A stretch of 64,000 nt of DNA from Streptomyces hokutonensis. Its GTDB lineage: Bacteria; Actinomycetota; Actinomycetes; Streptomycetales; Streptomycetaceae. The translations under genes were made by a program, and so were the position numbers. The stretch covers positions 62,001-126,000 of the forward strand of contig NZ_BARG01000062.1 in the NCBI RefSeq assembly GCF_000376565.1, written 5' to 3'. Below the pieces are notes generated by a model. It was not told where the DNA came from, did no database searches, and saw nothing but the letters and a program-made list of their open reading frames with translations. This document shows positions 60,601 to 64,000 of the stretch, piece after piece (position 1 is the first letter of the stretch; every line of letters begins with the position of its first letter).

Positions 60601-61970
60601 GACGCCGCCCGTTCCTCGCGCACGTCGTCGGGGTGGGCCAGGCCGAGGTGGTCGCGGAGGGTGGGGCCTTCGTACTCGGTGCGGAAGACGCCCTGTTCCT
60701 GGAGGAGCGGGACCACCTTGTCGGCAAAGGGGTCGAGTCCGGTCGGGGTGATGTGCGGGACGAGGATGAAGCCGTCGCTGGCGTCGGCCTGCACGAAGTC
60801 GTTGATGGTCTTCGCGACGGTCGACGGGGAGCCGATGAAGGCCTGGCGGTTGCCGGTCTCGATGACCAGGTCGCGGATGGACCAGTTGTTCGCGGCCGCC
60901 CGCTCACGCCACTCGCGGGCGGTGGCCAACGGGTCGCGGTACATGCGTACTTGGGCCCGGCCCTTGGAGATGTGGTTGTCGCTGACGTCCGGGTCGATGT
61001 CGGGCAGCGGGCCGTCCGGGTCGTAGGAGGAGAGGTCCCGGTTCCAGACGAACTCCAGGTGCTTGATGGCGGTGGCGCCGCTGACCTGCTGGCGGCGCAC
61101 CTCCTTCGCGAGGTCCTCGGCCTCCGCGTCGGTGTCGCCGAGCACGAAGGTCGCGGCCGGGAGGATCAGCAACTGGTCAGACCTGCGGCCGTACTTGGCG
61201 AGCCGGGCCTTGACGTCGGTGTAGAAGGCCTGACCCTCGGTGAGGGTGCTGTACCGGCTGAAGATGGCGTCGGCACTGGAGGCGGCGAACTCGCGGCCCT
61301 CGTCGGAGTCGCCGGCCTGGAAGATGACCGGGCGGCCCTGCGGGGAGCGCGGGACGTTGAACTGGCCGTGGATGTCGAAGTGTTGGCCCTGGTGGACGAA
61401 GGCTCCGGCCTTGGCGTCGGTCAGGAAGGTGCCGGTGGCCTGGTCGGCCACGATCTCGTCACCGTGCCAGGAGTCGAAGAGTTCGTTGGTGGTGGCGAGG
61501 AACTCCTTGGCCCGGGAGTAGCGCTCGTCCTGGGGCAGGAAGCCGCCGCGGCGGAAGTTCTCGCCGGTGAACGCGTCCCAGGAGGTGACGACGTTCCAGG
61601 CCGCACGCCCGTCGGAGAGGTGGTCGAGGCTGGCGAACTGGCGGGCCACCTCGTAGGGCTCGTTGAACGTGGAGTTGATGGTGCCGGTGAGTCCGAGGTG
61701 TTCGGTGACGGCGGCGAGCGCGGCGAGGATCGTGAAGGTGTCGGGGCGGCCGACCACGTCCAAGTCGTAGATCTTGCCGCCCTGTTCGCGCAGCCGCAGG
61801 CCCTCGGCGAGGAACAGGAAGTCGAACTTGGCGCGCTCGGCGGTCTTCGCGAAGTGCGCGAAGGAGCTGAACTCGATGTGGCTGCCGGCCGCGGGGTCGC
61901 TCCACACGGTGGTGTTGTTGACGCCGGGGAAGTGGGCGGCCAGGTGGATCTGCTTCAGGGGCTTGCTCAT
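60597..61970 (-). CDS. NtaA/SnaA/DszA-family flavin-dependent monooxygenase
   Basis: 457 residues, the usual size of this family. Signature segments: LKQIHLAAHFPGVNNTTVW at the N-terminus, FDFLFLAEGLRLREQGG, GLTGTINSTFNEPYEVARQF, DHLSDGRAAWNVVTSWD and the family block GRPVIFQAGDSDEGREFAA. Members include nitrilotriacetate monooxygenase A, dibenzothiophene-sulfone monooxygenase DszA and dimethyl-sulfide monooxygenase. With the Cys-type leader upstream, an organosulfur substrate is a reasonable guess. Coupled to the next gene. Confidence 0.9.
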   Translation of the reverse strand: MSKPLKQIHLAAHFPGVNNTTVWSDPAAGSHIEFSSFAHFAKTAERAKFDFLFLAEGLRLREQGGKIYDLDVVGRPDTFTILAALAAVTEHLGLTGTINSTFNEPYEVARQFASLDHLSDGRAAWNVVTSWDAFTGENFRRGGFLPQDERYSRAKEFLATTNELFDSWHGDEIVADQATGTFLTDAKAGAFVHQGQHFDIHGQFNVPRSPQGRPVIFQAGDSDEGREFAASSADAIFSRYSTLTEGQAFYTDVKARLAKYGRRSDQLLILPAATFVLGDTDAEAEDLAKEVRRQQVSGATAIKHLEFVWNRDLSSYDPDGPLPDIDPDVSDNHISKGRAQVRMYRDPLATAREWRERAAANNWSIRDLVIETGNRQAFIGSPSTVAKTINDFVQADASDGFILVPHITPTGLDPFADKVVPLLQEQGVFRTEYEGPTLRDHLGLAHPDDVREERAAS

Positions 61971-61989
61971 GTCGTACGGTCCCTCCGGC

Positions 61990-63204
61990 TCAGGCGTTCG
62001 CGGCGGCGTAGCGGTTGGCGGGGCGGGTGAGCCCCAGCAGGCCGCGCAGGGTGTCGGCCTCGTAGGCGCGGCGGAAGGCGTTCCGGCGCTGGAGTTCGGG
62101 GACCAGCCCCTGGGTGATCGCCGGCAGGTCGTGTCCCGCGACGGCGGGCCGCAGCCGGAAACCGGTCAGCCCCGCCGACTGCAACTCCTGGAGGAGATCG
62201 GCGAGTTGGACGGGCGTACCGGCGAAGATCCGGGCGTCGCTGGTGTACGGCTCCCCCGCCAGGGCGTCGAGGCGCTCGCGGCGGGCGACCGCCGTGGCCT
62301 CGTCGTCGTCGAGGAAGACCACCAGGTCTCCGAAGATGTGCAGCGGTTCGTCGGCGCGGCCCGCCGCGTCCTGTTCGGCGCGGATCTCCGCGACGATCGC
62401 GCGGGCGTCGTCGGTGTCGTGCGGGGTGACGTAGCCGATGTCGGTGGCGCGGGCCACCAGCCGGTACGGGATGGTCTGGTGGGCCAGGGAGCTGACGATC
62501 GGCTGGCCCTGCGGCGGCCGGGGGGTGATGGAGGGGCCCTTGACGCTGAAGTGGCGGCCCTCGAAGTCGATGTAGTGGAGCTTGTCGCGGTCGACGAAGC
62601 GGCCGGTGGCGACGTCCCGGATCTCGGCGTCGTCCTCCCAGCTGTCCCAGAGGCGGCGCACGACCTCGATGTAGTCGGCGGCCTCCTCGAAGTGCTCGGC
62701 GAGCCGTTCCTGTCCGGCCGGGGTGCGCAGGCTCTCCAGGCTGATCGGCGGGAAGTCGCGCCGCCCGAAGTGGTCGGCCTCGTGCGGGCGGGCCGAGAGC
62801 TGCACTCGTACACCGGCGCGGCCGGTGCTGACGTAGTCGAGGGTGGCGATCGCCTTGGATATGTGGAACGGCTCCGTGTGCGTGGACACCACCGTCGGGA
62901 CCAGGCCTATGTGGCTGGTGAGCGGTGCGATGCGGGCCGCGATCAGTACGGCGTCGAGGCGGCCGCGGACCTGGTCGGTGCGGCCGTCCAGCTCGCCGTA
63001 GTGCGAGGACTGGAGGCCGAGGCCGTCCTCGAAGGTCACGAAGTCGAGGAGACCGCGCTCGGCCTCGGCGACCTGGTGGGCCCAGTAGGCGGCGGTGAAC
63101 AGGTCGCGGGGCCGGGCCACCGGCTCGCGCCAGGAGGCGGGGTGCCAGCCGGTGCCGTCGAGGGCGACGGCGAGATGCAGAGGAGAAGGGGAGGTCGATG
63201 ACAC
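61990..63204 (-). CDS. LLM-class flavin-dependent monooxygenase (NtaA-like)
   Basis: 404 residues from the GTG at 63204 (AGGAAGG upstream). Luciferase-like blocks: LHLAVALDGTGWHPASWRE, LLDFVTFEDGLG, IGLVPTVVSTHTEPFHISKAIATLDYVSTGRAGVRVQ, and PPQGQPIVSSLAHQTIPYRLVARA in the position of the flavin-binding GRPVIFQAG segment. First of the four LLM genes, 19 bp before the next, and 75 bp after the leader peptide. Substrate not known. Confidence 0.87.
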   Translation of the reverse strand: MSSTSPSPLHLAVALDGTGWHPASWREPVARPRDLFTAAYWAHQVAEAERGLLDFVTFEDGLGLQSSHYGELDGRTDQVRGRLDAVLIAARIAPLTSHIGLVPTVVSTHTEPFHISKAIATLDYVSTGRAGVRVQLSARPHEADHFGRRDFPPISLESLRTPAGQERLAEHFEEAADYIEVVRRLWDSWEDDAEIRDVATGRFVDRDKLHYIDFEGRHFSVKGPSITPRPPQGQPIVSSLAHQTIPYRLVARATDIGYVTPHDTDDARAIVAEIRAEQDAAGRADEPLHIFGDLVVFLDDDEATAVARRERLDALAGEPYTSDARIFAGTPVQLADLLQELQSAGLTGFRLRPAVAGHDLPAITQGLVPELQRRNAFRRAYEADTLRGLLGLTRPANRYAAANA

Positions 63205-63279
63205 GAGTGGTGCCTTCCTGGAGGTCCGTACGAGATCGCCGGCCCTGGAAGCGGGCGCACGGCGGCTGGGGCAACGGGG

Positions 63280-63369
63280 TCAGGGGCGACAGAGCGCGCC
63301 GGCCACGCGCAGCAGGTCTATGTGCTGGCGGGTGGTGAGTCGCACGTGGAGGACAGCGGCGCCACACAT
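63280..63369 (-). CDS. Putative leader peptide ending in ALCRP
   Basis: 29 codons from the ATG at 63369, with GAGGAGGTGG upstream. The C-terminus reads QHIDLLRVAGALCRP before TGA, matching the pattern and length of the peptide at 53779-53868. It lies 75 bp upstream of the first monooxygenase gene. The pattern is that of Streptomyces leader peptides found before sulfur-assimilation and sulfonate genes, so cysteine-dependent attenuation of the operon is likely. Confidence 0.72.
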   Translation of the reverse strand: MCGAAVLHVRLTTRQHIDLLRVAGALCRP

Positions 63370-63416
63370 GTGCTCCACCTCCTCGGACTCCGGCTTCATC
63401 AGGGGCAACCGCACGG

Positions 63417-63998
63417 CTATGCCGTTTCTTCCGGATCGGCGGCGGAAGTCGGGCCGGTGAACCGTACGAGCGAGAAGACCGTACGGGCGCGCAGCGTGAA
63501 GCCGATCGACTCGTACAGCCGGATGGCGTTGGCGTTGGTGGCCGCGGCGTGCAGGAAGGGGTGGTCGCCGCGTTCCTTGATGCCGGCGGCGACGGCGCGG
63601 ACCAGGCGGGTGGCCAGGCCCCGGCCGCGGTGGTCGGGGTCGGTGCACACGGCGCTGATCTCGGTCCAGCCGGGCGGGTGGAGGCGTTCGCCGGCCAAAG
63701 CGACCAGTCGGCCCTCGTGGCGGATGCCGAGGTAGGTGCCCATCTCTACGGTGCGGGGAAGGTAGGGGCCGGGTTCGGTGCGGGCGACCAGGTCGAGGAT
63801 CTCGGGCACGTCGTCGGCGCCGAGACGGACGGCCTCGGGGTCGTGCTCGGCCCGCAGAGCGGTGTCCACGAGCTGGACACCCTGTCCGGAACGGACGATC
63901 TCCCAGCCGTCCGGGGTCTCGCTCACTCCGCGCACGGCGGCGGTGCCGCCGGGTCCGATGAGCGTGGCCAGGTCGGCCCAGGCGCGCGGGTCGTCGTT
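63417..63998 (-). CDS. GNAT-family N-acetyltransferase (5' truncated by window edge)
   Basis: The frame continues past the right edge: residues NDDPRAWADLATLIGPGG precede the first in-window GTG at 63935, so the start codon is outside. The visible part has ISAVCTDPDHRGRGLATRLVRAVAAG (acetyl-CoA motif A) and FLHAAATNANAIRLYESIGF (motif B), the FR47-like GNAT pattern. The substrate is unknown. It lies 47 bp upstream of the leader peptide on the same strand, but the leader has its own ribosome site. Confidence 0.85.
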   Translation of the reverse strand, partial: NDDPRAWADLATLIGPGGTAAVRGVSETPDGWEIVRSGQGVQLVDTALRAEHDPEAVRLGADDVPEILDLVARTEPGPYLPRTVEMGTYLGIRHEGRLVALAGERLHPPGWTEISAVCTDPDHRGRGLATRLVRAVAAGIKERGDHPFLHAAATNANAIRLYESIGFTLRARTVFSLVRFTGPTSAADPEETA

Positions 63999-64000
63999 GT

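Overview
The window is high-GC actinobacterial DNA and almost certainly comes from a Streptomyces chromosome. The grounds are pervasive G/C at third codon positions, many GTG starts, translationally coupled ATGA/GTGA overlaps, and gene content typical of the genus: the GlgE/maltokinase pathway, monomeric isocitrate dehydrogenase next to a CYP158-type P450, a giant AAA-LuxR regulator, and Cys-ended leader peptides. No tRNA, rRNA, CRISPR array or intact mobile element is visible. Both edges cut genes: an NAD-binding protein on the left and a GNAT acetyltransferase on the right.

Layout. 0-6.2 kb: glycogen debranching enzyme, an AGE-epimerase fused to a STAS domain, and an IS701-transposase-like protein that sits in their operon and looks domesticated. 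6.3-12.3 kb: an oligopeptide ABC transporter (lipoprotein, two permeases, double ATPase). 12.3-14.1 kb: an XRE-TPR regulator divergent from an unannotated 50-codon gene for a membrane/secreted peptide ending in Cys-Cys, across a conspicuously AT-rich, palindrome-bearing spacer. This is an RRNPP-like arrangement and one of the two best candidates for a new system. 14.4-21.0 kb (minus): PfpI - TPP enzyme - PfpI - glgE - mak, one apparent operon. Divergent from it at 21.3-26.0 kb is a set of SnoaL-fold proteins with a GMC oxidoreductase, a VOC protein and an SDR. 26.0-34.5 kb (minus): a Tat-exported bicovalent flavin oxidase, a SnoaL protein with an MFS exporter, an LtrA-like membrane protein, and a three-gene kinase / FAD dehydrogenase / FAD oxidoreductase operon of glycerol-3-phosphate type. 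34.9-42.6 kb: MscS channel, secreted M1 aminopeptidase, isocitrate dehydrogenase, DUF5713-like protein, N-formylglutamate amidohydrolase and a CYP158-like P450.

42.7-51.5 kb is a protease-centred locus: a sigma factor with an acidic partner and a cytoplasmic S8 protease on one strand, a TPR-CHAT (caspase-like) protein divergent from them, an AAA-LuxR regulator, and a metzincin without signal peptide. It suggests protease-controlled transcription or cell death and is the other best candidate. A degraded duplicate of the CHAT/LuxR junction lies in its middle. 51.6-57.6 kb: a rhodanese, then an atypical TPP riboswitch followed by a Cys-Cys-Cys mini-ORF, a signal-less THI5/NMT1 protein, a second Cys-ended leader peptide, a ThiY-ThiX-ThiZ type transporter and an APH-fold kinase. 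57.5-64 kb: small accessory genes and a four-gene operon of flavin-dependent (LLM) monooxygenases preceded by a third leader peptide of the same type as the second, which suggests that thiamine-precursor uptake and organosulfur oxidation share cysteine-linked control.
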